Source: Streptomyces albipurpureus
GTDB taxonomy: Bacteria; Actinomycetota; Actinomycetes; Streptomycetales; Streptomycetaceae
Assembly (NCBI RefSeq): GCF_023701525.1
Contig: NZ_JAMQAW010000025.1
Span: 1-64,000 of the forward strand
DNA: 64,000 nt
Direction: 5' to 3'
Below, one piece after another: positions 52,539-62,217 of the stretch. A program made the position numbers and the translations under genes. How positions within the stretch are numbered: the stretch's first letter is position 1; each line of letters begins with the position of its first letter. The notes below the pieces were generated by a model that searched no databases, was not told the DNA's origin, and was given only the letters and a program-made list of their open reading frames with translations.

Positions 52539-54845
52539 TCAGCAAGGGGTGGTGAGCTGATCGAGTTCGCGTAGCGCGGCGGTGGCCTCCGCAAGCCGGA
52601 GGTCGTTCAGCGCACCGAGAGCGTCCCGCGCGGCGAGCAGGATCTGCCGGGCCTCCTGACGCCCCTGCGCCAGGAGCACCAGCCCGAGGTCGAGCTGGGC
52701 GGACGCGCCCCATGACGGGGCCTGCGCGACCTCGAAATGGGCCAGCGCCCGCCGGAGCAGCCCCTCCGCCTCCGCCCAACGGCTCAACGCCGCGAGGTCG
52801 TTGCCCATCTGCTGTTGGGCGTTGGCGTGGTACAACGCGATCAGTTCGGCGGACTGGCCCGGCATCCCGGCGCGACAGATCGCCTCGCTGCGCCGGTGGA
52901 TGAGCAGCGCCTCCTCGGGGCGGCCGGCCCCGCGGAGATTGTTCCCGAGCGTATTGAGAACGGACAGTTCTCCGAGACGGGCCTGGGCGGAGGTCTGTGC
53001 CCCCAAGCACGCCGCTGCCTCCCAGAATCGGTCGAAGGACTCGTCGACCCTGCCGAGCCGATGGAGCGCACCGGCTCCGTAACCGAGGGACCAGCCCTCC
53101 TGAAGGGAGTCGCCGATCTCGCGTGCCACCGCCAGAGCGGCGTCCGCGGACGCCAACCCGGCATGGGGATCGTGCAGACACAGGTTGTAGGCCCACGCCA
53201 GGTAGTTGAGATGGACCGCCTCGTCCTTCCTGCTTCCCAGGGCACGGGCCGCGTCGACGGCAGTCTGAAACACCTCCGCCCACACCTCCCAGTGCTGGGT
53301 AAGGTCAGAGAACCAGTGCATGGCCTCTGCCGCGTCGATCACCTGCTGATGACGTCCGGTGGTCTGAGCGTGGCGCAGGGCGGCGAGCCACTGGGCCCGC
53401 TCGGCCTCCAGCCAGGTCCTCGCCGCCGGGAGGTCGGCGGGCCCGCCGGTGGGGTCCGGATCGGCATCGGACGCATTCTGGTAGTACTCGGCGTCGAACC
53501 GCAGGGCAGCCGCGGTCGCCCTGCGCAGTATCCACTGAGCGGCCCGGTCTTGGGCCGCCTCGCACACAGCGGGACCGTCCTCTTCGGCTGCCCGTTCGAT
53601 GGCGAAGGACTTGATCAGGTCATGAAAGCGGTAGCGCTCAGCGGTGGGGTCGGGGTACAGGAGACCGGCGTCGGTCAGTTCCTCCGCGTACCGGACCGCT
53701 CGGTGCGGTGGTAGGTCGGACAGGAGGGCGGCGGTGTCGGAGCTGAAGTCGGGGCCGACGGCGAGGGACGCTCGGCGGAAGAGGGTCCGAGCTGCCGGGT
53801 CCAGATGCTGGTACGACAGCGCGAAGGCAGCCCGAACCTGGAGGTCTCCGGCTTGTAGGGTATCCAACCGTCTACCCTCGTCGCCGAGTTGGGCGACCAG
53901 TCTGCCCAGGCTTTCGTTCGGCCTGCTGGCCAGGCGCTGTCCGGCGATCCGGACGGCCAGTGGCAGATGCCCACACAGATCGACGAGGTCGCGAGCGGCT
54001 TGGGCTTCCTGTTGGACACGTGGAACACCGACGATGCGGGTGAGGAGTTCAACCGCCTCCTCACGTCGCAGCAGGGACAGATCGGTGCGGTGGACGGATT
54101 CGAAGCCGGCCAGGGTGCGGCGGCTGGTGATGATGGTCAATGAGTCGCCGGTGGCGGGGAGCAGCGGACGGACCTGCGCTTCGTCTGCCGCGTTGTCGAG
54201 CAGGAGCAGCAGGCGGCGGTCGGCGACCACCGATCGCAGCAGCCCTGATCGGTCGTCGGTCGCGGCCGGGATGGCGCTCTCGGCGACCCCCAGCCCCCGC
54301 AGTAGTCGGGCCAGTGCGTCGCGCACGGTGACCGGCTGCGGGTCCATGCCGTGGAGGTCCAGAGCGAACTGGCCATCGGGAAAGTGCGGCGCCAGTCGGT
54401 GCGCTGCGTGGACGGCGAAGGACGTCTTTCCCAGGCCCGGCTGTCCGGAGACGACGGTGACGGGCGGATGGGCTCCGTCAGGGCGCTCCGCCAGGGCCAG
54501 CAGCTGGGCCAGGGCCGGGCCGCGCGCGGTGAAATCCCCGAGATCACGCGGCAGGGCCAGCGTGTTGTGGGGGCTTCGGGCAGTTGTCTGCCGGGGCCGG
54601 GGGCGCCCGAGGCGCGCGGTCTGCTCCAGCTTCTGGGCGGCGACGGGGTCCAGCCCCAGGGCCTCGGTCAGTGCCTGCACGGTTCGTCGCTGGGGACCGC
54701 GGGTCCGCCCGCGCTCCAGGTCCGCCAGTGCGCGCACGCTCACCCCTGAGGCATGGGCGAGCTCTTCCTGGCTGAGCCCGGCGCAGATCCGCAACTCGCG
54801 TAGGTACTGCGCGAATTCCCCGGCCATCAGTGTACCGCTACCCAT
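52539..54845 (-). CDS. XRE-HTH / NB-ARC / TPR regulator (AfsR-like)
   Basis: A 768-residue signal-transduction ATPase. Residues 10-75 are an XRE helix-turn-helix (LRELRICAGLSQEELAHASG, SVRALADLERGRT). An NB-ARC ATPase domain runs to about residue 400, with Walker A VVSGQPGLGKTSF (about 131-143), Walker B RRLLLLLDNAADEAQ and LTIITSRR. A C-terminal TPR array covers about 500-768. Such proteins respond to an unknown ligand through the TPRs and then act on DNA; several control secondary metabolism. Start at the ATG at 54845, the only one that gives an N-terminal HTH without a long unmatched tail. Confidence 0.92.
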   Translation of the reverse strand: MGSGTLMAGEFAQYLRELRICAGLSQEELAHASGVSVRALADLERGRTRGPQRRTVQALTEALGLDPVAAQKLEQTARLGRPRPRQTTARSPHNTLALPRDLGDFTARGPALAQLLALAERPDGAHPPVTVVSGQPGLGKTSFAVHAAHRLAPHFPDGQFALDLHGMDPQPVTVRDALARLLRGLGVAESAIPAATDDRSGLLRSVVADRRLLLLLDNAADEAQVRPLLPATGDSLTIITSRRTLAGFESVHRTDLSLLRREEAVELLTRIVGVPRVQQEAQAARDLVDLCGHLPLAVRIAGQRLASRPNESLGRLVAQLGDEGRRLDTLQAGDLQVRAAFALSYQHLDPAARTLFRRASLAVGPDFSSDTAALLSDLPPHRAVRYAEELTDAGLLYPDPTAERYRFHDLIKSFAIERAAEEDGPAVCEAAQDRAAQWILRRATAAALRFDAEYYQNASDADPDPTGGPADLPAARTWLEAERAQWLAALRHAQTTGRHQQVIDAAEAMHWFSDLTQHWEVWAEVFQTAVDAARALGSRKDEAVHLNYLAWAYNLCLHDPHAGLASADAALAVAREIGDSLQEGWSLGYGAGALHRLGRVDESFDRFWEAAACLGAQTSAQARLGELSVLNTLGNNLRGAGRPEEALLIHRRSEAICRAGMPGQSAELIALYHANAQQQMGNDLAALSRWAEAEGLLRRALAHFEVAQAPSWGASAQLDLGLVLLAQGRQEARQILLAARDALGALNDLRLAEATAALRELDQLTTPC

Positions 54846-55143
54846 GGTCGCCTTCCCCCGATCAGCACGGTCTGACCCTGACACGGACCCGCGGGAGAAG
54901 TATGGCGGACGCCCCTTCTGCCGGCGGGCAGCAGGCCCGCCCCGACCGCGCTCAGTGGGTGGCCGCTTTCGGCAACCGGGGTGTGGCCTGTCGTTCGCTT
55001 GCGCCGGGCCGGCCGCGGCGGGCAGGCACCGCCACGGCGTGGCCGACCGGGTTTCGGCCGGCCACGGCATCCAGGCCGCGGGGGGCTGCGGCCCAGGCGG
55101 ATACGCCTTCCGGGGTCGGGCAGCACACGGGCGGTTTGTCGGG

Positions 55144-56061
55144 TCAGTGTGCCGCGACGGCGGCTCGGACCGCGGGGATGATCTGCTCGGCGAATCGTTG
55201 TGCGGTGGCGAGGTCGGCCTGCCCGGCGGAGTTGGTCAGATGGGTGTTGAAGCCGCCCGCTCCGTGTTCCAGGACGGCGCCGACCAGTTCTTCGGTCCAC
55301 TGGCGGGTGGAGCCGCCCAGCCAGCGCCCCTCGGCGTCCCGGGTGGCGGGCAGGTCGTCATCGGTGAGCATGCCGCCGAAGTTGAAGTAGGAGATCACCT
55401 CGGATGGGTCACGGCCGGCCTCCTGCGCGGCGCGGTCGACTAGCGGGCGGGAGGTGCGGTACCGCTCGGAGAGCCAGTCGGCACCGAAACTCGGGATCCA
55501 TCCGTCGGTGAGGCGTCCGGTGATCGCCAGTGCTCGGGGGCCGTTCGCCCCGGTCCAGATCTTCGGTACGGGCACGGGCGCGGGCGCGGCCTGGGTGACC
55601 TGGTAGAAGCGGCCGTCGAAGGTGACTGGCTCATCACCGCCCCCGGTGAGCTTCCCGATGAGGGTGATGGCTTCCTCGAACGCGCCCACCGCGTCCCCGG
55701 GGCTCATCCGTGTCACGCCGAACTGTGTGATGCGGTCCCAGATCCCGCCGGAGCCGAGGCCGAGGACGAGCCGCCCACCGGAGAGCGAGGAGAGGGCCGC
55801 CACGGTCCGGGCCAGGACGGGGGCGGGCCGCAGGGGCAGATTGGTGACCCCCACATACCCGCTGATCCGCCGCGTGTGCCCCAACGCGTAGCCGAGTGTC
55901 GCGTACGCCTCGTGCCGGTCGCCCGCATAGGGGTGGTCCATGACGGAGAAGAGGTCGTACCCCGACTCGTCGGCCATCCTCAGCCGCTCGATCAGCTCCG
56001 CCGAATGAGGGAGGGGGGTGTTGAGGTCCAGACCGAAGTAGGGGGGTTGTCGCAGCGCCAT
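55144..56061 (-). CDS. Luciferase-like (LLM) F420-dependent oxidoreductase
   Basis: A 305-residue TIM-barrel oxidoreductase of the actinobacterial LLM class F420-dependent group: FGLDLNTPLPHSAELIERLR, YDLFSVMDHPYAGDRHEAYA, GGRLVLGLGSGGIWDRITQF and VPKIWTGANGPRALAITGRL. It would use reduced deazaflavin F420 to reduce a small compound. It lies 299 bases upstream of the STAND regulator on the same strand; the two may or may not share a transcript. Confidence 0.9.
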   Translation of the reverse strand: MALRQPPYFGLDLNTPLPHSAELIERLRMADESGYDLFSVMDHPYAGDRHEAYATLGYALGHTRRISGYVGVTNLPLRPAPVLARTVAALSSLSGGRLVLGLGSGGIWDRITQFGVTRMSPGDAVGAFEEAITLIGKLTGGGDEPVTFDGRFYQVTQAAPAPVPVPKIWTGANGPRALAITGRLTDGWIPSFGADWLSERYRTSRPLVDRAAQEAGRDPSEVISYFNFGGMLTDDDLPATRDAEGRWLGGSTRQWTEELVGAVLEHGAGGFNTHLTNSAGQADLATAQRFAEQIIPAVRAAVAAH

Positions 56062-56471
56062 GGGTTGTCGCTCCTTGGTGTCCGAGGATCCCCGAGTGGC
56101 CCGACTGCCTGCCGGCTCCTCCCCTCCTCGGGGTGGGGGGTGAAGGAGCCGCCACCTGGCGTGTGTGGCGAGGACGGGTCAGCCGTTGTCGTCGCGCACG
56201 ACGGCGTGGCTCGCACTCACCGCGGCGGGTAACGGCGGAGTGAGGTTGCTGAAGACATCGGCGGTGTGGGGACCGACCCGGTTCTTCCGGTCCCGCAGCG
56301 GCTCGGAGATGACACCGACCGTGCTTTTGAGGGTGGCCCCCGCCTTCTGGTGGCGCAACAGGGGAGCCTCCGGGTCCCATGACCGTGTCCGCCGGAACGG
56401 GTGCCAGCCTCCGCTTGGCTGGCCCAGCCATGATTGGCTCCTGGCGGCCGACGTACCCGCACGGCTCCCGA
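56062..56471. other. Intergenic region, no gene seen
   Basis: About 410 bases between the hydrolase and oxidoreductase genes. No supported gene was seen. Confidence 0.45.
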
Positions 56472-57251
56472 TCAGCTGAGAATGCCCCGGATCAGTGCGA
56501 TCATCTGGTCCGGATCGCCGATCCAGTCCATGTGGCCCTGTCCTTCGATCTCGGTGAGAGTGCTGCCGGGAATACCGGCGTGCAACTGCTGGGAGCCCTC
56601 GACGGGAATCATTTCGTCCTGCGAAAAGCCAATGACCGCGGTTGGTGCGGTGATACTCGGCAGGAGTCCGCGGATATCGATCCCAAGAGCCACCTCGATC
56701 TGCCGGGAGATGCCGGGTTCGGGCCAGGCGTGGTTGTCGAGTGAGGCGGCCAGGCCTTCGTGGCCCCAGCCGTTGACCGCGGTGGGGCTGAACCCTGTCA
56801 GGGTGGTGAACCGCCTGAACAGGTCGAGATCGGCACTCAGCAACTTGGCCCAGGTCTCGAAGTAGAATCGGTGACGCGGGTCCGGATAGGCCCAGGAGCC
56901 GACCAGGATGAGCCTGTTGACCAGGCCGGGATGGTTGGCTGCCACCGTCGCGGCGACAGCGCCGCCGAGCGAGAACCCGAGCAGGTCCACCGGCCCGTCC
57001 ACCGCGTCGTCGATCGCGCTGACGGTCTGTTCGGCGAGCTGGGTGAGGGACAGCGGTCCGCCACCGTCCGTTGTCCCACCGCTGCCGCTGAGATTGGGGC
57101 GGACGACGGTACGGTCCCGGGCGAGGGCCTTGACCACGGTGCCGAAGGCTCCTTCGGCGCTCCCGCCGACCCCGTGCACCAGCGCTAGGCCGGGCCCGGT
57201 TCCCTCCACCTCGTAGTGCACGGAACCATCGGGGTGATCAGCGTAAGGCAT
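56472..57251 (-). CDS. Alpha/beta-hydrolase
   Basis: A 259-residue alpha/beta-hydrolase. It has ALVHGVGGSAEGAF as oxyanion-hole region, the nucleophile elbow LLGFSLGGAVAATVA (serine about residue 94), an acid probably in AVIGFSQDEMIPVEGS, and the histidine in EGQGHMDWIGDP. Esterase, lactonase or peroxidase activity is possible. Start at the ATG at 57251 with GGAAGGG 9 bases upstream; the ATG at 57260 sits too close to that site. Confidence 0.9.
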   Translation of the reverse strand: MPYADHPDGSVHYEVEGTGPGLALVHGVGGSAEGAFGTVVKALARDRTVVRPNLSGSGGTTDGGGPLSLTQLAEQTVSAIDDAVDGPVDLLGFSLGGAVAATVAANHPGLVNRLILVGSWAYPDPRHRFYFETWAKLLSADLDLFRRFTTLTGFSPTAVNGWGHEGLAASLDNHAWPEPGISRQIEVALGIDIRGLLPSITAPTAVIGFSQDEMIPVEGSQQLHAGIPGSTLTEIEGQGHMDWIGDPDQMIALIRGILS

Positions 57252-57708
57252 GAGGGGCATCCCTTCCTGGACTGGCTGTTCACCGTCCACGCAGAGCACG
57301 AATGGTCGCCGCGTTGCGATGAATTCAGTATAAAAACGCTTGCGAAATCCCTTGGCATCCTCAGAGGGATGAATACACCAATGAACTCGGCCCCAAGAAT
57401 ATCAATGGGGCGCGCGGAACTCGCCCCAATCGACCGGGACCATAGTCCTAGTTCCTTTTACTGAGTCGAGTTCAGCGCAAGGTTCACATGGAGTAATTGA
57501 CTGAGGCGGTATCCTTGACCGGTTCTTTATAGGGACCCTGACACAAATCGAGGAGACCCGGGTGGCCGCACCGAGGTCGAATTCCTCCCTGGGCTCGACG
57601 TGTGACACCTACCAGGTGCCGGCACTCGCCGGACCGAAGCCCGATCCGGCAGAACGACCCGCCTCGACCCCCACACCAGGGTCAGGCATTTCACGCCTCC
57701 ATAAGACG
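57252..57708. other. AT-richer intergenic region
   Basis: About 460 bases. The part 57310-57540 is clearly richer in A and T than the rest of the window (for example AGTATAAAAACG) and is likely to contain the hydrolase promoter. No gene or repeat was recognised. Confidence 0.5.
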
Positions 57709-60381
57709 TCAGTCCTCACCGAGCAGAGCGCGTGCCCTTGGTTTCCAGGGCCAGGCAGCAGTGGTGTCCGGACTGCTCAATGCCTGGTGCCAGGCCTGCC
57801 TGGCGTCCTCGGGCCGGCCCGCCCCGTGCAGGGCCAGGCCGTAGTCGAGAAGGTCGCGGGCAATCCCTTCGGAGCCCCGTACCGGATTCTCGGTCAGTAC
57901 GTTCGGACCGAGCAGGGTCTCGTACTCGGTGCACGCCCGCGCCCATTCCTCGCGCAGCAGGGCGAGCCGGGCGCGCCAGCGCGTCCGGTAGAGGGGGCCG
58001 ACGGCGCGGTCGACCCAGGCGTCGTCCCGGAGTGCCGGCCACAGCTCTTCGGCGGCTTGCCGATCGCCTTCGAGCACCGCGAGATCGAAGAGAAGCGCCT
58101 GGCAGTTCATCAGCCAGCGCTCGGCGAGCGTCCCCGGTGAACGGTCGGCCTCCTGTAAGACGCGCAGACCGTCGAGGAGTTCCCGCTCGTAGTCGAGGGC
58201 GCCGAGCTGTCCCTGGTAGTACGCGATCTGGTCGGCGATCAACCGAGCGACGTAGTGGCCCACTTCGTCATCTGCCTCACGGGCGGCGTCGGCACTGCGC
58301 AACAAGGCCATGTGGGCTTCCGCTGGCGCCCCTCGGAGAAAGGCCGAGTAGCCCTGGTCGTAGAGGCGCCGGGCTTGGGTACGCGGGGAGACTGACGCAT
58401 CCGCGGCAGCCTCACGCATCAGCTCTTCGGCGAGTTCGACCTCGCCCGCGCGGCGCAGCCGCCCGGCCCTGAGGTCAAGGAAGGCGGCGAGGACCGGTCC
58501 TGTGACAGCCGCCGCATCTGTGTCACCACTCCCCACCAGTGCTGCGGTGACGAAATCGGCACGGGTGGCGTGGGCGAGCACGGCGTCGTAGAAGGATACG
58601 GCGTCGTCCCGGTAGGCGAGCGTGGCGTGCAGTGCGTCGGCCCGCAACGGCGAGGCGGAGCCCCCGCCTTCCCCGGTCACGGCTTCGACGGCGATGGCGT
58701 GCGCCAGACGGTCTCGGTAGCCGGTCGGGAACCGTCCAAGGGCGTGGGACGCGGCGAGGGCGTCGGCGAGTAGCAGATGAGTGGCGCCTTGCGTCCTGCG
58801 GGTGATGTACCCCTGGTCCTCGAAGAGGTGGGTGAGGGATTCAGCGCACTGGAGTTGGTCGGCCCGGTCGGTGTCGGAGGAGGTCAGTGAGGCGATCAGA
58901 TGAGCCGCCACATGGTCGAGTGCGTAGGTGTCAGGGCAGCCGAGCCAGTCGTGGCCATGGGCGGCTATGAGCTGATCGGCGATCCGGCGATGCTGTTCCA
59001 CCGGGTCAACGTAGTACGAACCGGTCTGCGGGGCGGAATGCAGAAACCGGCCGATGCTGGTGTGGAACAGCGTACGGGTACCAGGCCGCGCGCCTCCGGC
59101 GAGCAGTTGCCGTAGTCCATGCAGTGCCCCGCCGGCCGTGCCGTCGTCGGCGACGCCGCTCCAGGAGAACAACTGCCGTTCGGTGAGCGGTTCCCGTGCC
59201 ACCGCCAGGGTGCCCAGCAGACGCAGGTGGATGAGGGGCCACGCGGTCGCGCCGGCGCGGCGGCGCGCCTGGTCCAGCAGGAACCCGTACAGCTGATCCA
59301 GATGGCCGGCGGGGAGGACGCTGAGATCGGCGAGGGCCGTGATGTCTTCAGCCCGACCGTCTTCTACCGAGACCGACAGCGCGCGGTGCCATGAAACGAT
59401 GTAGAGAAAGTTCCCGGCCGCGTGGACGGCGGCGGAGCGCGCGGCGTCCCCCAGCGCGACACCGCACCGGGCGACGGCTGCCACGAGTGCCTGGTCGCGG
59501 GCCACCTGGTCGGCGTAGGCGGAGACATCCCGTACGGCTTCCGCGTCGGTCGCCAACAGGATCTCGTGCCGCGCTCGCCCATGCTGCCGTCGCAGCACGG
59601 TACGCAGTCCGTCATGGGGGCGGGTGGTGACCACCACCCGTACGTTGTCCGGTAGGGCGGGGCAGTTGGCAAGCCAGTCCGACACGCTGTATCCGGACGC
59701 GAGTTGCTGGTCGGCCTCGTCCAGCGCATCGATGATCAGCACGATCTGCGCGGGTGGGTCGAGCTGACGCAGTTTCCGGGCTGGTGTGAGGAGGGCGAGC
59801 TCCTGAAGGTGTGCGGGATCCAGTAGCCGGGGATCGGCTGTGAGGCGCTCCACTTCGATCCCGGTCAGTTCACCTTCCAGCCTGTCCACCCGCTGGCGAA
59901 CGCGGATCATCTGGGCCATCCGCCGGAAGGGGTTCACCGCCAGGTGTTTCAGCCGTGCACCGGTTACCTGGCTACCGGCTCCGGCGGTGCCGACATCCAT
60001 CACCACCTCGATGTAGGGCTCTTCGGACGCGAACAGGTCCGGGCGCAGGGCCGTGAGCTGGTAGCCGATGGACATCAGGAGTTCGACCGCGTTGAACGCC
60101 GAGTGCGGCATCAGGCTGTCGGCGCGGATGAAGTAGCGCGGCGATACCCGGTGACGTGTGGTCAGCCAGGCGGCGAGGGTGGACTTTCCCAGGCCGGCGT
60201 CGCCCTCCACAAACACGAATCGGGTCTGTGCGTCGGCGAAGTGCCGTTCCACCCGGCGAGCCAGCCAGGGCCGCTCGATGAAGGGCTCGGCGAGATGTCG
60301 CTCGACCACATCCCACTGAAGCAACTCGCCGACGGTCCGGTCGTGGGTGCCTGCTGCTGCCTGCGCGGCCGGGCCGGTCAC
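57709..60381 (-). CDS. NACHT-type STAND ATPase
   Basis: An 890-residue STAND NTPase. Walker A FVEGDAGLGKSTLAAWLTTR is at about residues 57-76 and Walker B IVLIIDALDEADQQL at about 213-227, followed by VRVVVTTRPHDGLRTVL (sensor). From about residue 340 to the end it is alpha-helical, with TPR-like repeats (DLRAGRLRRAGEVELAEELM, RRLYDQGYSAFLRGAPAEAH). No enzymatic effector domain is fused to it. In bacteria NACHT proteins often act as sensors in antiviral defence. It overlaps the small upstream gene by four bases, so the two are translationally coupled and probably work together. Confidence 0.9.
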   Translation of the reverse strand: MTGPAAQAAAGTHDRTVGELLQWDVVERHLAEPFIERPWLARRVERHFADAQTRFVFVEGDAGLGKSTLAAWLTTRHRVSPRYFIRADSLMPHSAFNAVELLMSIGYQLTALRPDLFASEEPYIEVVMDVGTAGAGSQVTGARLKHLAVNPFRRMAQMIRVRQRVDRLEGELTGIEVERLTADPRLLDPAHLQELALLTPARKLRQLDPPAQIVLIIDALDEADQQLASGYSVSDWLANCPALPDNVRVVVTTRPHDGLRTVLRRQHGRARHEILLATDAEAVRDVSAYADQVARDQALVAAVARCGVALGDAARSAAVHAAGNFLYIVSWHRALSVSVEDGRAEDITALADLSVLPAGHLDQLYGFLLDQARRRAGATAWPLIHLRLLGTLAVAREPLTERQLFSWSGVADDGTAGGALHGLRQLLAGGARPGTRTLFHTSIGRFLHSAPQTGSYYVDPVEQHRRIADQLIAAHGHDWLGCPDTYALDHVAAHLIASLTSSDTDRADQLQCAESLTHLFEDQGYITRRTQGATHLLLADALAASHALGRFPTGYRDRLAHAIAVEAVTGEGGGSASPLRADALHATLAYRDDAVSFYDAVLAHATRADFVTAALVGSGDTDAAAVTGPVLAAFLDLRAGRLRRAGEVELAEELMREAAADASVSPRTQARRLYDQGYSAFLRGAPAEAHMALLRSADAAREADDEVGHYVARLIADQIAYYQGQLGALDYERELLDGLRVLQEADRSPGTLAERWLMNCQALLFDLAVLEGDRQAAEELWPALRDDAWVDRAVGPLYRTRWRARLALLREEWARACTEYETLLGPNVLTENPVRGSEGIARDLLDYGLALHGAGRPEDARQAWHQALSSPDTTAAWPWKPRARALLGED

Positions 60382-60938
60382 TCGCCGAAGTCCTCGATCC
60401 GGGCTCCGACCACCCTGCCACCCGCTTCCACTTGTCCGGCCCTCACCTCGGCCGACACCTCACCACCGCGCATACGGCGGATCTCGGTGCCCGTCGCCTC
60501 GCCGACGACCCGTTCGACATCCACGACGGCCCGTAGCCGCGCCCCTGATGCCGGGCGGCCGGCTTCCCCGGCGAAGGTGATGCTCTGACCGTAGACGGCC
60601 TCCAGTAACTGGCGGAGCCGATCGATGTCCCCCAGCAGTTCAGGACTCCGGGGATCGAGGGGAACGAGCCCCGCGCTGTAGTTCTCAAGCCGGGAGCGCA
60701 ACTCCAGCAGACCGTCGGCAGCGCGGATGAGTCGCTGCTCGTCGTACGAGGTGGTGTCGAGCGAGCCACTGAACGCCGGGGGCAACGCGACACGCTCCCC
60801 TTCCGGCTCGGCCGCCTCGGGTACCGCGCCTTCGGCTGCTGTCCGCTGGCGCCTCAGCAACAACTCCTTGGCCTGCTCGCAGAGGAATCGCACTCCTTCC
60901 GTCAGAACGGGAACTCCCAGAACGGCTAGTGCGTCCAT
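60378..60938 (-). CDS. Small protein coupled to the NACHT ATPase
   Basis: A 186-residue protein that I do not recognise. The first 35 residues are helical (VLTEGVRFLCEQAKELLLRR), with a further helical segment around 65-115 (RLIRAADGLLELRSRLENYS). The C-terminal part has a repeating short-strand pattern (RLRAVVDVERVVGEATGTEI, GEVSAEVRAGQVEAGGRVVG). Strands of this kind occur in small adaptor domains of STAND systems. Its stop overlaps the NACHT start, so it is probably an adaptor, sensor or effector partner of that ATPase. Confidence 0.75.
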   Translation of the reverse strand: MDALAVLGVPVLTEGVRFLCEQAKELLLRRQRTAAEGAVPEAAEPEGERVALPPAFSGSLDTTSYDEQRLIRAADGLLELRSRLENYSAGLVPLDPRSPELLGDIDRLRQLLEAVYGQSITFAGEAGRPASGARLRAVVDVERVVGEATGTEIRRMRGGEVSAEVRAGQVEAGGRVVGARIEDFGE

Positions 60939-61611
60939 TCAACGCCCCTTCTCCTATGGATCACTTGAGGGAGGCTTCTGCCTCATGGGCCTGACATCGG
61001 CGACAGAATTCACCACCTTCCAGGACCTTGTCGAGAGGATGCGTTTCCTCCTCTTCCCTCCCGCCCGCATGGCCTCGGGAACCCTGGACCAAAAGCCCGC
61101 TGTGACTCGCGCGATGGTGATCCCGCAGGTGAGGCGCGATTATCCCGCTACATCCACCCGAGCCATTTGCTGCATCCTCCCGATTGGTCGCCCGGACGGA
61201 AATGCACCAGCTCACTGATCCTTAGCCCGGAGAATCACGTGACCTGCGAAGCAGCGCTCTGGACGCCCTCCCCGGAGTATCCAGAAGATCCTCCGAACGA
61301 GTGATTGGGTAGGGGGTTTTATGGGCTACCTCGCCAAAGGCTGATGATCTACCCAGCAGTTCGGCCGCATTCCGACATCCCGCCCGGAAATCGAGCCCAT
61401 GGCTTCCTCTGCCGGCCAGGTGTCCGCCCGCACCACGGTCCCGACTCGTCTTCTGACGACGCACCCTATGGGCGGGCATCGGGGCGATCGGACTCACCCG
61501 ATGTCCGGCCGGCGCTTCCTGGCCGGCGATGCCTCCCGCCCACCGGACGTTTCCGCTGGGCATCGGGTGCCAAGAATGCACACCGGGGACGGAACGCGAA
61601 CGAGGGGGATC
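60939..61611. other. Divergent region between the NACHT pair and the membrane gene
   Basis: About 670 bases. A minus-strand frame of 84 codons (60961-61215) lies just before the NACHT partner gene, but it has no family resemblance or good ribosome site. The rest shows no gene. Confidence 0.4.
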
Positions 61612-62187
61612 ATGACGGCGAACACGCAGGACGGTGTCACGGTGGGGGGCCTACTGGTGGCCGAGTATGAGCGGATCAAGGCGGAGCAGCAGGCCAGGAT
61701 AGGTTTCCGGGACAATCTCCTCTACGCGACGCTCGCCTCTGTGGCCGCGGTCATCGCCGCTCTTCTCCAGACGGACGGCCGGACGGCGCTGCTTCTCCTC
61801 CTTCCACCGGTCTCCGTCCTGCTGGGATGGACCTACCTCGTCAACGACGAGAAGATCTCGGCCATCGGCCGCTATGTCCGTATGGAACTCTCACCCCGTC
61901 TCCTGGCGATAGCCGAGGTGAATGAGCCGGCCGGCCAGCAGGCGACTGTCTTCGGATGGGAATGGGCACATCGCGAGGACCAGCGCCGGGTGACGCGCAA
62001 ACGCCTCCAACTGGCCGTTGACCTGACTACCTTCTGTGTCTGTCCGCTCGCCGCGCTCGTGCTGTACGGAGTGCAGGGGCCGCACACGGTGCTTCTGATC
62101 GCCGTGGCCGTCGTCGAGACGGCGGCGGTGATCACGCTCGCAGTCCAGTTGGTGGTCTATGCCGATCTACGGCGGGGAGCGGGCTGA
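61612..62187 (+). CDS. Four-helix membrane protein
   Basis: A 191-residue integral membrane protein. Membrane helices come in two pairs: about 36-53 and 59-77, then about 137-154 and 157-179. The short cytoplasmic N-terminus (LLVAEYERIKAEQQARIGFR) and the central loop (NDEKISAIGRYVRMELSPRL) resemble membrane proteins seen beside bacterial defence and STAND genes. The function is not known. GAGGGGG precedes the ATG. It converges with the nucleoside-phosphorylase fusion 30 bases away. Confidence 0.72.
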   Translation: MTANTQDGVTVGGLLVAEYERIKAEQQARIGFRDNLLYATLASVAAVIAALLQTDGRTALLLLLPPVSVLLGWTYLVNDEKISAIGRYVRMELSPRLLAIAEVNEPAGQQATVFGWEWAHREDQRRVTRKRLQLAVDLTTFCVCPLAALVLYGVQGPHTVLLIAVAVVETAAVITLAVQLVVYADLRRGAG

Positions 62188-62217
62188 GGTCGGCGGCTCA
62201 CACCGAAGGCAGCACGC

